Origin: Heterohyrax brucei
Lineage: Eukaryota; Chordata; Mammalia; Hyracoidea; Procaviidae
DNA length: 64,000 nucleotides
Direction of reading: 5' to 3'
Assembly: GCA_028571685.1 (NCBI GenBank)
Contig: CM053143.1
Coordinates: forward strand, 3,291,501 to 3,355,500
Notes under the pieces: generated by a model
Seen by the model: only the letters and a program-made list of their open reading frames with translations
Told to the model about the DNA's origin: nothing
Database searches by the model: none
Made by a program: the position numbers and the translations under genes
Shown: positions 45,618 to 57,300 of the stretch, piece by piece
How the letters are laid out: each line of letters begins with the position of its first letter
Position numbering within the stretch: the first letter of the stretch is position 1

Positions 45618-48527
45618 TTAAATCTGATCTTTCTAGAATCTCAAGAAATACCTGTGCTTAACTCTTTATCTCCTTGAAAAGCATAATCGGTATTAATTTT
45701 ACAGCCCAAGCAGGTAACTAACATAGATTTATAAATAGCCACTTTTCTTAACATTTTTCCTTATGACTGGTGCTAGTTAAAACCTTTGTGCATCTGACGT
45801 ACGGAATGATACCTGTTTAACTAGGGTAAATGAATTAGTGAAATAGGTATTAGAAGACTGTAAAGATTCATCTGAATAGCTTTGAATTCCAAGTGTTTAG
45901 AGATTAGGGAAAAATTCTCCATTCTGTCTTGGTGATATATTCACTGGGATCACGTCCATATCTGTCCTTGGAAGAGGGGACTGAAGTTGCAACCAGTAAT
46001 CTATGTTTTGTTTTTTGAAAATTTGACAGGTGACACCTTGTTAGAATAGTCATGCAGTGTGTTAACATAACCAAACACATTAACTCTTTTGCTTATTTTT
46101 TTCCAGCTATGTCTAGTCTTTTATGTTCATCATTTTTATTGGCTGATTAATTCAATTTTCCTTTGTTCAATAAAATCCCCCAATGCTGATGTACAGTTGT
46201 CAGAAATAAAAATACTGATGAAAGAAATGGCACCACTGAAATCACTGCTATTCTTGGCCGCAGACATTTCCAGTCTGAACAATAGTTGTTTTCTTCATAG
46301 CTTTCACCAGTGTCATATATATTAAGCAGGGATTTTGTGAGCTCAACAAAAGAATGTAAAGGCAGCAAAACATTTTTCAGGAATTTCTTGCAGGTAGGCA
46401 GGAAGTTTAGAATGCATTATCAGAACTGCAGAGTTGTGAAAAGATGTAAAAGAAGAAAGTAAAAGAAGTAAAAGAAGAAAGTAAAAGAAGAAAGAAAAAC
46501 AACTGCTAAGTACTTTAAAATGTAGGTTTCCAGTGTGATACAGTCAGCAACTGAGCTATTTTCCCAGCTGACTCTGAATCCATTGCTATCTGGGGTGTAA
46601 AAGGAGGGAGGTAAGGAGGTAGGATTATTTGCAGTTTTTTTTAAAGGAAGAATGAACATTCCTTAGGGATAGAAATATTTTTAAAGTATTTCCTTTTATA
46701 ATTCAGTGTAATAAAATTCTTATCCTTTTTAATGATAATTATTTCAACTAAAATTTGACAGATTTCACACATTCCAATGGAGAGTCATCTCTCGAGTTTG
46801 ATGAACGTGAGAGTGATTGAAAATTAGGGGGAAGTTGGCCTGAGCTTACTGTAGCTGTCAGCCTTCGCTGGTTTTTCCATGAAAGTGTCACTGGGAAACG
46901 ACACATTCAGAAAGAAAAACGAATCCAGTTACAAGAGCATTGCAGAGTAATACAGAGTTTTGTTGAAAAATATCTAAGATCTAGGGAAACTTTTAAAACT
47001 TATCAAAATCCTCTCTATCTTTCTATCTCTCCAGAGCCCCTCCACCAAGACCTTCCAATTTTCTAAGCATTCCCTTACCATTCTATGCTTTTCTTTTTAC
47101 TTCTAAGCAGTATCTTTGTTGCAGCAGTTCTGTCTTACAGACTAGGCATTGTGTCGGCGAATCTAGCTAATTTTCTCTAGGCTTTTTCTTTTGGGTCTGA
47201 ATCATTAAACCTACAGACGAAAAAACACAAGTAAAACTCTTTATTGTGGGCTGATAATAGCAGCAGTTGGTCTTTAATGAACAAAAAGATCAACTAACTA
47301 GAAACAATTATTATATAAGTAAAAAAGTCCTGGTCTAACATTTCTATCTTTTAAGTCCATGAAAAAGCTATCCAACTGAAATATACTCCTTATTTTCCGA
47401 CTTGCCTAAATGGCAAAAATAATCAGAATTTTTTGTTTTTAATTGATATGGCATATTGCCTTATGCACGCTGAGTGTTGAATAAATATCCACTGAAATGA
47501 ATTTTCAAAATTATGAAACAAAAATTTTGATTGAATATACAATTGTATACACATCAAGAAAATTTAGAATTTATCTGAATGAATTATCTGTTGTATAGCA
47601 ATGGGTTATATGCTTCATATGTGATATAAACTGTAAGTATTATTATGGTTTCATGCCTTCTTACTGTGTGCCATGTAAAGCAAGTCTACTTTGGATGTAA
47701 CTATTACATATGATAAATTTGATGAAGAGAGAAGAACTGGAGCTACTTCTCTAGAAAATAATTTTAAGATCGAAAGAAACAAATATAAAATGTAGATAAA
47801 CTAAAACATGTGATAGAGAATAACAATATAGTTTTTCCTGCTTGGACAAAAAGTATTAGCTGAATAATGATTATAGCATCAGTCCAATAAATTTATTGAT
47901 AGATAAAGCCACAGATCTACAAATCTCATAAACAGATTTTTCTATCAGAAAAATGAACTCCTAGAGAAACACAGGTCCTACGGATACGACAGTGTAAGGC
48001 TGTCCTCAGCTGCTGACCTGTCATTGTGGTCTACAGGTTGCACTGTCTTCTCAAGAGAACCAATTGTTAAATGTTGCTAAATACTCTGTACGTAGTTGTT
48101 AAAGAGTAAAATTATATACACTTATAATTAAATTGTGTTAACAACAAAGACCACAAATACTTGAAAGCTAATACCTCCGTTATTTTGCTAACTTCACCTT
48201 TATCTAAACTTTTGTGGTTACTTATGTCTATGAACGGTATGGCAGAGATACTGGAGAGCTTGTGATACTGCACATCACTTTCTGACTCTGTATTCATTAA
48301 TGTCATGTCAGAAAAAGTGATAGGATGTTGTGGAAATTGACAAATACTGTAAATCAGGGTCCCGTACCCACACAGAGACCTGAGCATTATACACTTACCA
48401 GCCATACCACAATTTGTAGGTCACCATGTTTGTCAAAGCTTCTTCAGAACGTGACTACAGTGCTGTGTATAGAATAAATGACATACCTCCCCTCCCATCT
48501 CCAGTTTCAGATAACTATCAATCCTTA
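45618..48527. other. Largely unique sequence
   Basis: No gene is visible. At 46436-46500 there is a short GAAAGTAAAAGAA-type tandem repeat. At 47455-47510 'gcacgctgagtgttgaataa' then 'atatccactgaaatgaat' is a likely L2/MIR 3'-end remnant (canonical 'gtgctcaataaatatttgttgaatgaat'). The 97-codon minus frame at 48112-48405 has no recognisable domain. Confidence 0.4.
46436..46500 (+). repeat. Short purine tandem repeat
   Basis: 'gtaaaagaagaaa' units recur about four times in imperfect tandem on a purine-only strand. Confidence 0.8.
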
Positions 48528-48682
48528 GGAAACCATGGTGGTGTAATGGTTAAGTATGATAGCGACTAACTTAAAGGTCAGCAGTTCAAATCCATTAGTC
48601 ATTACTTGGAAATTATATGTGGAGATTCTACTCTGTCTATGGGGCCGTATGAGTCAGAATCAGCTCGACAGCATGGGTTATC
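48528..48682 (+). mobile_element. AfroSINE-type SINE, plus strand
   Basis: 'aaaccatggtggtgtaatgg' (A-box region), 'ggtcagcagttcaaatccat' (B-box), 'gagattctactctgtctatg', 'gtatgagtcagaatcagctc' and 'gacagcatgggtta' give a whole SINE in order. Confidence 0.9.
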
Positions 48683-49904
48683 ATTTCTTAAAGTCATAGT
48701 TAGGAAAAGGTTATCATTTAACAGGGTGTCCAGTAACAATGGGGAGAAGAGAGATTTCAACATTCCTCCCATTTGTGATGGCCAAGCCAAGTGTGTTTGT
48801 GATACACGAGAGTTTTTGCTCCTTGTCATAGCAATGCACTAAAGACAAACCCTGGCACATTATAGGTCAAAGGTAGATTTTTCTTGATTGGAGTCTTACC
48901 ATTAAATCTGTTTTAGCTTGCTTAGGTACACCATGGGAGTTTCCTAAGGTAATTGTACAAAATCCAGACTCTAAGGAAGGAGGTAAACTTCTTGTCAGTT
49001 TAATATCCATCTTTTATTTTTTAAGTACATTTAAGTGGAAAACAATTACAGACGACTTTCAATTTTATCACTAATATATCCTCTGAGAAAGTTAATAAAG
49101 CCATACTAATTGCATTTCCACCTAGTTCCCCTTTTCCTTTTCTGTCAAAGGCTAAATTTTAAAAATCTCTGCATGTTTTCTTAGAGAAATCAAATCTCAC
49201 TTAATAGTCCAATAATGTAGTCATATTTTTGAAGCTTTATGGCAATGCAAGAACAGAATTATATTACTCTGTTCATGATTTAGAGAACTGTCACATAAAT
49301 TAACTGATTCAAATTTTAGGCAAGTTTACTAGGGATACTTGGGCCTGCATTTTTCATTACCACTCTAAATAAAAAACATTATAAAATAAATAAATTTATC
49401 TCCATAATAAGGAATAAGATTTTCTTACATAAAGTCAAGTTTTGACCCCAAGAAGCAATTCTGAGAGGAATTTCACCTCTATTGAGAAGCAAGGTTACAC
49501 TGGCAGTACTTTTCTGGAGTAAACATGTATTTCTTTACGTTAGCTTATCTCAAGAAGCCAATTTGTTTTTCTAGTTTAGAAAATGTGTTTTATTTTATAA
49601 AGCCAATTATAAAGTCATCAAATATATAACTCCATGAAGCATTAGCATTTATTGAACTAGTTTATTTTACTTCTCAGACTCTGATCAGATGTCTAGGTGT
49701 GTGGCATTAACTCTGTTAAGAGTGCTGCGCTGTTCGCTAAAGTGACGCTCTAATCTGTGGCTATTCGTATTTAAATTAACAAAAATTAAAGCTTGGTTGC
49801 ACTAGCAACATTTCAAGGCTCCATGTCCACCCATGCTTTGTACTCATTAGAATGAACAGATAGAGAACACTTCTTCATTCTTCTGTTAGACAGAGCTATT
49901 CTAG
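48683..49904. other. Unique sequence, nothing recognised
   Basis: AT-rich. No element or gene seen on either strand. Confidence 0.45.
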
Positions 49905-50075
49905 AATCTCTTTTGTCCAGAGGTGGTCCCTGAATCAGTAGTGTCAGCATTGTCTGGGAGTTTATTTGAAAAGTAGATGCCCAGGAGTCACCACAGACCT
50001 ACCTACTGGAACATAATCTTCATTTTCACAAGATCCTTGCACATTAAATTTTGAGAGGCATCAATCCACAGTATA
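49905..50075 (-). mobile_element. MER5A-like hAT-Charlie element, minus strand
   Basis: 'tccagaggtggtccctgaat', 'cagtagtgtcagcattgtct', 'gggagtttatttgaaaagta', 'gatgcccaggagtcaccaca' and 'attttgagaggcatcaatcc' follow the MER5A consensus in reverse orientation ('ggtccctggaccagcagcatcagcat...'). It is non-coding and old. Confidence 0.7.
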
Positions 50076-50239
50076 CTCCAGTGACAAAAGAGGTCATTTT
50101 TGAGTCTGTCTTCAAATGTTAACTTTCTCTTACAGATATCATTCTAAAATGTGCCTAAGTTTTGAGATGTTAAGGCCTATAGTACTCTGAATTTTTCTTT
50201 CTATCTGATGCCAGAACAACAATTAAGCCCTCATAAATT

Positions 50240-52575
50240 TGTTTATTTTTATTATTGTGATTAAGTCAACTTTGCATACATGCCTCTCTGCAACTCTATC
50301 TACTCTCCACACCCCGTAACAGTACACTCCTCCTTTTCACTCTTCTAGTGTCCTTTTTGATGAACACCTGTCCCCTCCTCTCTACCCTCTCTTCTGTCTA
50401 GAAAGAAACCAGTAGAACAGCCTCCTACAAATGTACAAAACCATGAAGTACACATACCAAATGCTCACTGTGTATTCCTAAGTCCAGTCCATTCTTTGTC
50501 TGAAGTGTCGACCACAGTACTGGCTTCAGGTCTGGGCCAACAGCAAGTCTAGGATCCATGTTTCCAGGATATCTTCCAGGTTGTCAGACTATCAGAGCTG
50601 GTCTTATAGCAGAGTTCTTGATCTGCACACCTCTTTTTCTTATGCCATGCCAGGGACTCTACATTGTGTCCCTATCAAGGCTGTCTTTGGTGGTGGCTGG
50701 GCACCATCTTGTTCTTCTGGTCTCATGCTGATGTAGCCTCTTAATCATATGGATCCCTCTGTATCCTGGGCTCATTTTTCCTTGTGTCTTTAATGTTCTC
50801 AGTTGTCATCTGTTGCAAGTGGGTTGGAACCAGCTGGTGTTCCTCAGATGGCAGCTTACTAACTTTTAAGACCCCAGATGCCACTCACCAATATGGAGTG
50901 CTGAAGACTCTCTTAGAAAAATATTAGTGGTGAAAACTGAACTCAATGTCCCCTGAAAACATGGTCCTCAGATCCCCATTCCCGCTACTTTATCCTTTGA
51001 AATGCTGGGCTGAATTTAGCAAACCTTCTGGCTTATGGTATAGTGCAGTGGTTTATGGTGTAGTTCAGTTATGCTGATCATCTTCTGTTGAGTGCTGTCA
51101 CTCCTTTCACCCGGTCAAATTGCTATCAGCTGTTTAGTCTATGAACAATCCTCTCCCTGTCCATCCTTGTAGCCATCAAAGAGTCTTTTTTTCAGTGTTT
51201 AAGGCCATTTTTAAAGTCCTTATAATAGTGCCCTCATACAATGCTTCTCCTTTTGCAGCTGATGGATGTCACGCAGTCTAACGTCTTCTAGTTGATACCA
51301 GGTTATAAGATGCTTCCTAAAATCATCATTGTTCTTTCATTGCATAGTGTTCCATTGTGTATATATACCATAGTTTGTTTATCCATTCATTTGTTAATAG
51401 GCACCTGGGTTGATTCCATCTTTTTGTATTGTGGATTGTGCTGCAATAAACATTCATGTGCATATATCTGTTTGTGTGACAGCACTTATTTCTGTACATA
51501 TTGTACAGATTATTGTACATATTGTTCAGATTACATATTGTAATCTGTTGGATTGCTGCATCATATGTTATTTCCATTTCTAGCTTTTCAAGGAAATACC
51601 AAATTACTTTCCAAAGAGACTGTACCATTTTACAATCCCACCAGCAGTGTAGGAGAGTTCCAGTCTCTCCAAAGCCTCTCTAGCATTTGTTGTTTTGTGT
51701 TTTTATGACCATGGCCAACCTTGTTGGGGTGAGATGACATCTTATTGTAGTTTCAATTTGGATTTCTCTAATAGTTAATGATTGTGAGCATTTCTTCATG
51801 TGTCTTTTGGCTGCCTAGATGTCTTCTTTGGTGAAATGTCTGTCCATCTCCTTTGACCATTGTTTAATTGGGTTATTTGTCTTTTTCTTATTGATATTTT
51901 GTAGTACCTTGTAGATTATTGAAATTAGATGTCAGTTCAATATGTAGTTTCCAAATATTTTTTTCCCATTCTGTAGACAGTCTTTTAACTCTCTTGATAA
52001 CATCTTTGGATGAGCAAAAGTGTTTGATTCCTAGTAGTTCCCACTTATCTGTTTTCTCTTCTGTTGTATGTGCATTGTTGGTCAGATTTTGTAGTCTGTC
52101 TAAACCATGTATGAGAACTTGCTTTGTTGTCTCTATTTTGTCTTGAGTGATCTTTATCATTTTACGTTTGATATTTAGGTCTTTGATCCTTTTTGAGTTA
52201 CTTTTTGTGTAAGGTGTGAGATATAGGTCTTGTTTTAGTTTTTTGCAGATGCATATCCAATTTTGCCAAAAACAGTTATTAAAGAAATTGTTTTTACCCC
52301 AGTTCACAACCTTTGGGTCCTTGTCAAACATCAACTGTTAATAGGAGGATGGTGATATTTCTGGGTCCTCTTCTGTTTCATTGGTCTATCTGTCTGCTTT
52401 TGTACCAGTACCAGACTGTTTGGACTATTGTAGCAGTATAGTAAATTCTAAGACCGGGTGGTGTGAGGCCTCCCACTATGTTCTCTTCTTCAAGTGTTTT
52501 ACTTATGTGGGGTTTCTTCCATTTCCAAACAAAGCTGATGATTTCTCTCTCCATTTCATTAAAAAATGACACTGA
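50240..52575 (-). mobile_element. L1 LINE, 5'-truncated
   Basis: Plus strand: 3'UTR from about 50245 ('ctctatctactctccacacc', 'cttttaagaccccagatgcc' at 50864) to about 51250. The ORF2 C-terminal half follows, to 52575, where L1 likeness ends at 'cattaaaaaatgacactgaa'. The ORF2 pieces are broken (for example 51888-52334, 52378-52572 'MSFFNEMEREIISFVWKWKKPHISKTL'). A small repeated motif expands it at 51488-51545. Confidence 0.9.
51488..51545 (+). repeat. Imperfect 'TGTACATATTGT' mini-repeat inside L1
   Basis: 'tgtacatattgtacagatta' is followed by 'ttgtacatattgttcagatt' and 'acatattgtaatc'. These are about three imperfect copies of a ~20 bp unit, at a place where other L1 copies have a single 'ctgtaggatatattcc'-like segment. 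Local slippage after insertion is likely. Confidence 0.85.
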
Positions 52576-52784
52576 AATTTATATAAATTTACTTTAGTGA
52601 TAACGAATATTATGATGTGCTTATAATTGTCCAAGTTATCCTGTGTAATTAAATAAGTTAATCATTTGTTATAATTGTTTGAATACAAACATCATTTTAA
52701 CTCCCAAATCATGCTTATCTTGTTGGGAAACTCCAAAAAGAAAGACTGCAGCAAAAAATCACAGGAAAATGAACACTTAAAAAA
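52576..52784. other. Short unique AT-rich spacer
   Basis: Separates two L1 copies. Nothing recognised. Confidence 0.5.
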
Positions 52785-53515
52785 AAAAGTTATTCACTTT
52801 TAAATTCATTGCACTTTAAGTGGAAGGTTAGAGCTCAATTTAATTTCTCATACAAAAATGTATGTACATATTGTTACATGATCCTAGGTTTAATCCCTAT
52901 AATGTGACACCACATTTCACCTTCCACTCTGGGGTTACCACAGGCCAGCTCCTGTCCCTTTATGCATTCTCATCTTTTTCTGGAGAGAAGATACCCATTT
53001 AATCTCATATATCTACTTGAACTGAGAAGCATACTCTTCATGACTGTTATTTTATGTTGTATATTCCTGTTTAATCCTTGAAGAGTGGGCTTTACAACTG
53101 ATTTTAGTTTCCCTTAACAGGGAGTGGGATGCAATGGCTTCCAGGTTTCCTCTAGTATCAATCAGATCAGGTCTGGTCTTTTTATGTGAATATAAGTTCT
53201 GCAGCACATGTTTCTCCTGCTCTATCAGGGACTGTCTGTTGTGTTCCCTGTCAGGACGGTCATTGGTGTACCATCTAGTTCTTCTGGTCTCAGGCTGACA
53301 GCTAAGCCAAGTGCTGTCAAGTCAGATCAGGCTGACAGAGTCTCTGGTTTATGTGGCCCTTTTCTCTCAGGTTAATGTTTAACTGGTGCCTTTGGTGTTT
53401 TTCATTCTCCTTGGCACTAGGTGGGGTTGGAACCAATTGATGCATCTTAGAGAGTCACTCTCAAGGTTCTAATAGCCCAGATGCCACTCCCAAAAGTTGG
53501 ATGCACAACATTTCC
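52785..53515 (-). mobile_element. Host L1 of the nest, distal 3'UTR part
   Basis: The plus strand shows L1 3'UTR: 'ttgcactttaagtggaaggt', 'gttggaaccaattgatgcat', 'gatgccactcccaaaagttg', stopping at 'gcacaacatttcc' (53503-53515). The continuation of this 3'UTR resumes at 62379 ('caaaacattttcttgacaaa'), after the inserted L1. The two halves together read like an ordinary L1 3'UTR. Confidence 0.75.
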
Positions 53516-53690
53516 TTTTCTTTCTCTCCCTCCCTCCCACCCTCTCTCCCTCCCTCCCTTCTCTTCTTCCTTTCCTCCCCTTCCCCCTCCCTCCCTCCTT
53601 CCTTCTTTCCTTCTGTCCCTCCCTCCCTTTCCCCCTTCCTTTCCCTTTCCCTCCCTCCCTCCTTCCCTTCTCCCTCTCTCTTTTTCTTTC
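53513..53690 (-). repeat. Pyrimidine-rich (CCCT/CCTT)n microsatellite at an L1 tail
   Basis: Nearly pure C/T on the plus strand. Read on the minus strand it is GGGA/GGAA and follows the 3' end of the L1 at 53691-62378, where a poly(A) tail belongs. It therefore looks like an expanded and mutated A-tail. All open frames across it are low-complexity artefacts. Confidence 0.9.
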
Positions 53691-54759
53691 AAAATTTTAA
53701 TATGCTGTAAATGAAAGTTTAAAATCCAAGTCAATTTGTCACTCAAAACCTGGCCCACAAACTGCTGTTACTCTAGCTGCTCTCATCGCCCTGTGGTGTC
53801 ACACTCCTGCTTTCTACCCTGTATTTTCCACGTCCATTCAACCAGCTCCTCTCCCCCTCCTCCCTGTCATTCTGCCTCCGAACAGGAGTTGTTCAGTTAA
53901 TCTCATGAATGTACTTAAGCCAAGAAGCACACTCTTTGCCAGTATCATTTAATCTTATATTCTGGTCAAATCTTTGTCTGAAGAGTTGGCTTTGGGAAGA
54001 TTTTAGCTCTGGGATAACAGAGTCCAGGGGTCATGTCATCTAGTCTATCAGACCACCAAGTCCAGCTTTTTAATAGAGTTCTAGGTCTGCATACCCATTT
54101 TTCTCCTGATACATCAGTGACTCTATGTTGTATTCCCTATCAGAACAATCACTGGTGGTGGTCAGGCATCACCTAGTTCCTCTGGTCTCAAGTTGTTGTA
54201 ATCTCTGGATTATACAACCCTTGCTTGGGCTAATTTTCCTTATATCTGATGTCTTTCATTGTCATGCTGAAGGTTGGTTGGGACAAATCGATGCCACTTA
54301 GAGAGCCTCTCACTTTTCTGTCAGCGGAGGTTTCCTTGTTGCTGTGATGCTGGAAGCTATGTCCTTGGTATTTGAGCACCAGCAGGGTAACCCATGATAG
54401 ACAAGTTTCAGCTGAGCTTCCATACCAAGACAGACTAGGAAGAAGGACCTAGCAGTCTACTTCTGAAAATAACTAACCAAAGAAAACCTTACAAATAGTA
54501 GCAGAACACTGTCAGATATAGTGCTGGAAAACAAGCCCCCTCAAGTTGGAAGTCACTCAGAAGATGACTGGTGAAGAGCTGTGTCTTCAAAGCAGAGTTG
54601 AACTTGATGATGTGGATGGAGTAAGGCCTTCAGAATCTTTGCTGCTATGGCATGACTCAAAATGAAAAGAAGCAGCTGCAAACACCATTAATTGGAACTT
54701 GGAATGTATGAAGTATGAATCTAGGAAAATTGGAAATGGTCAAAAATAAAATGAAACAT

Positions 54760-55270
54760 TGTCTTGCCGGGTTTTCTAGGGAAGCAAAACAGATAGCACA
54801 TATATGTACAAGGAAAGATTTATATAAAGGAAACAGCTCATGCCATTGTAAAAGCTGAACATTCCAAGTTCTAGAACAAGCCTCATGTGGCCAGGGGAGC
54901 AGGTGAGAGACAAGAGTTCTAGATCACTGGCTGTGTAGGTTGGCTGATCCCAAGCTGGCGGTGAGACTGTAAGGCCTCTGGTGACTCATGGAGCTGCAAA
55001 AACTGGTGAACACAGGACCAGCAAGTCAAGGAACAGGGCTCTCACTCACTGGCTATATGGATTGATAAATCCAACTGCTGCTAGTTCAGGTCCAGGAACC
55101 ACATGCAAAAGAGAGTGGGAGCTGCTGGCAATGTGAGCAGACAGGAAATAGGTGGTGGAAGGTGGTGCTATGAGAGTTGAGGGGAAGGAAGCCACCACAA
55201 TCCCTACCCCTTCCACTTGATACAGCAGCCAATCATGGAGTTGCCAAGTTGACACAGTCTTGACAACCAC
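54760..55270 (+). mobile_element. Interspersed repeat of ~0.5 kb inserted in the RTE (family B)
   Basis: The RTE reads 'aaataaaatgaaacat' up to 54759 and resumes 'acataaacatcaatacccta' at about 55274. The insert begins 'tcttgccgggttttctaggg' and ends 'gccaagttgacacagtcttg'. This start and end ('gggttctctagagaaacagaacc' ... 'gccaagttgacac') are familiar from a common mammalian repeat that I cannot name with certainty. Flanks 'tgaaacat' and 'aaatacat' may be a decayed 8 bp target duplication. Strand is arbitrary. Confidence 0.65.
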
Positions 55271-55306
55271 AAATACATAAACATCAATACCCTAGGTGTT
55301 AGTGTA

Positions 55307-55837
55307 TTGAAATGGAAGAGTAATGGCCATTTCAAATCCAACAATCATATGGCCTACAATGCTGGGAACAAAAACTTGAAAAGGAACAGTGTTGCATTCA
55401 TCATCAAAAAGAATATTTCAAGATCTGTCCTGAAGTACAACGCTGTCAACAATGGGATAACATCCATATGCCTACAAGGAAGGTCATTTAATATGGCTAT
55501 TATTAAAATTTGTGCACCAACCACTAAGGCTAAAGTTGAAGAGATGAAAGATTTCTACCAGCTTCTGCAGTATGAAATTGATCAAACATGCAATCAGGAC
55601 ATGTTAATAATTACTGGTGACTGGAATGCAAAAGTCAGAAATGAAGAAGGATCAGTAGTTGGAAAACACAGCCTTGGTGATAGAAATGATGCAAGAGATT
55701 TCATGATAGAAACTTGCAAGACTTCTTCATTGCCAATACCTTTTTTAACCAACACAAATGGTAAGCGTACATACACATGGACCTCACCAGACAGGATATA
55801 TAGAAACCAAATCAATTACATCTGTGGAAAAAGATGA
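55307..55837 (+). pseudogene. RTE endonuclease (AP-endonuclease-like) fragment
   Basis: 176 open codons. 'IITGDWNAKV' (about residues 100-109) is the conserved nuclease motif that binds metal. It is followed by 'TYTWTSPDR' (about 155-163) and 'YRNQINYI' (about 165-172). The last motif is normally IDYI in RTE proteins, so a catalytic-site aspartate is replaced by asparagine. The N-terminal part of the domain (the 'GTWNV'-like start) is separated by the inserted repeat. The enzyme nicks target DNA during retrotransposition, but this copy cannot be active. Confidence 0.9.
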
Positions 55838-55921
55838 TGGAAAAGCTCCATATCAGCAGTCAGAATAAGACCAGGTGCTGATCATGGCACAGATCATCAA
55901 TCGCTCATATGCAAATTCAAA

Positions 55922-56257
55922 TTGAAACTAAAGAAAATTAGAACAAGTCCACAAGACCCAAAGTATGACCTTGAATACATCACTCCTGAGTTTAAAGACC
56001 ATCTCAAGAAGAGATTTGATGTGTTGACCACTAATGACCAATGGCTGGAAGAACTATGGAATGACATCAAAGACACCATCCATGAAGAGAGCAAGAGGTC
56101 ATTAAAAAGACAGAAAAGAAAGAAAAGATCTAATTTAATGTCAGAAGAGACTCTGAAACTTGCTCTAGAATGTCAAGCAGCTAAAATAAAAGGAGGGAAG
56201 GGTAAAGTGAAAAACCTAGACAGAAGATTTCAAAGGGCAGCTCAAGAAGACAAATAG
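55922..56257 (+). pseudogene. RTE linker between endonuclease and RT
   Basis: 111 codons, highly charged. 'YITPEFKDHLKKRFDVLTTN' and 'EELWNDIKDTIHEESKRSLK' match the RTE linker, and the nucleotide block recurs at 43640-43680. A stop ends it at 56255. The downstream RT is in another frame. Confidence 0.85.
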
Positions 56258-56479
56258 TGTATTATGACAACATGTGTGGAGCTGAAAATGGAAAACCAGA
56301 AGGAAAGAACACAACCTGCATTTCTCAAGCTGAAATAACTGAAGAAACAATTTAAGCCTTGAGTTGAAATAGTGAAGGATTCCACAGGGAAACTCTTACG
56401 TGACTTAGAGACCAACAAAAGAAGATGGAAGGAATACAGAGTCATTATACCAGAAAGAACTAGTCCATGTTCAGCCATC

Positions 56480-57300
56480 TGAAGAGGTAGCATATGATCA
56501 GGAATTGATGGTACTGGAGGAAGAAGCTGACACTACATTGAGGGCACTGGCAAAAAACAAGGCTCCAGGAATTGATGGAATATCAGTTGAGATATTTCAA
56601 CAAACTGACACAGTGCTGGAAATGCTCACCCATCTATGTCAAGAAATTTGGAGAACAGCTACCTGGCCAACTGACTAGAAGAGATCAATATTTATGCCCA
56701 TTCCAAAGAAATATGCTGCAACGATGTGGGGAAATTAGCAAACAATATCATTAACATCACATGCAAATAAAATTTTGCTCAAGATCATTAAAAGTGAGTG
56801 TAACAGTATACTGACAAGGAACTGCCAGAAATTCAAGCTGGGTTCAGAAGTAGACACAGAGCCAGGGATATCAATACTGATGTCAGATGGATCTTGGCTG
56901 AAAGCTGAGAATACCAGAAAGATGTTTTCCTGGGTTTCATTGACTATGTAAAGGTTTTTGACTGTGTGGATCATAATAAAGTATGGCTAACATTTCAAAG
57001 AATTGAGAATCCCAGAACACTTAATTGTGTTATTGTGGAATCTGTACGTGGAAGAAGAAACAGCAGTGCAAATAGAACAAGGGGACATTGCATGGTTTAA
57101 AGTCAGGAAGGGTGTACTGTCAGGGTTATACCCTTTCACCATATCTTTTCAATCTGTAAACTGAGCAAATAAGCCGAGAAGCTGGATTATATGAAGAAGA
57201 ACAAGGTATCAGGATTGGAGGACAACTCATTAACAATCTGCAATGTGCGGAAGACACCACCTTGCTTGCTTGAAGTGAAAAAGATTTGAAACACTTACTG
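56480..57300 (+). pseudogene. RTE reverse transcriptase, decayed
   Basis: 'TLRALAKNKAPGIDGI' is seen in translation near 56530-56582 (RT domain start, canonical NKAPGIDGI). At 57238-57273 the codons read LQCAEDTTLLA followed by TGA, where the family has YADDTTLLA, so the first catalytic aspartate is Glu and a stop follows at once. Frames shift several times in between. Confidence 0.85.

Noticed and set aside
48112-48405. 97-codon minus-strand frame (MAGKCIMLRSLCGYGTLIYS...) as a possible exon
   Set aside because: No recognisable domain and no neighbouring exon-like frames. Its length is not remarkable for 64 kb of AT-rich DNA. Conservation data would be needed to revive it.
53447-53758. Open frames of 67-103 codons on both strands over the pyrimidine tract
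   Set aside because: They consist of Ser/Pro/Phe/Leu or Gly/Arg/Glu/Lys runs produced by the microsatellite in every frame. No gene signal.
55046-55270. 74-codon minus frame in the repeat within RTE
   Set aside because: Lies wholly in a non-coding interspersed repeat. No motif and no conserved start.
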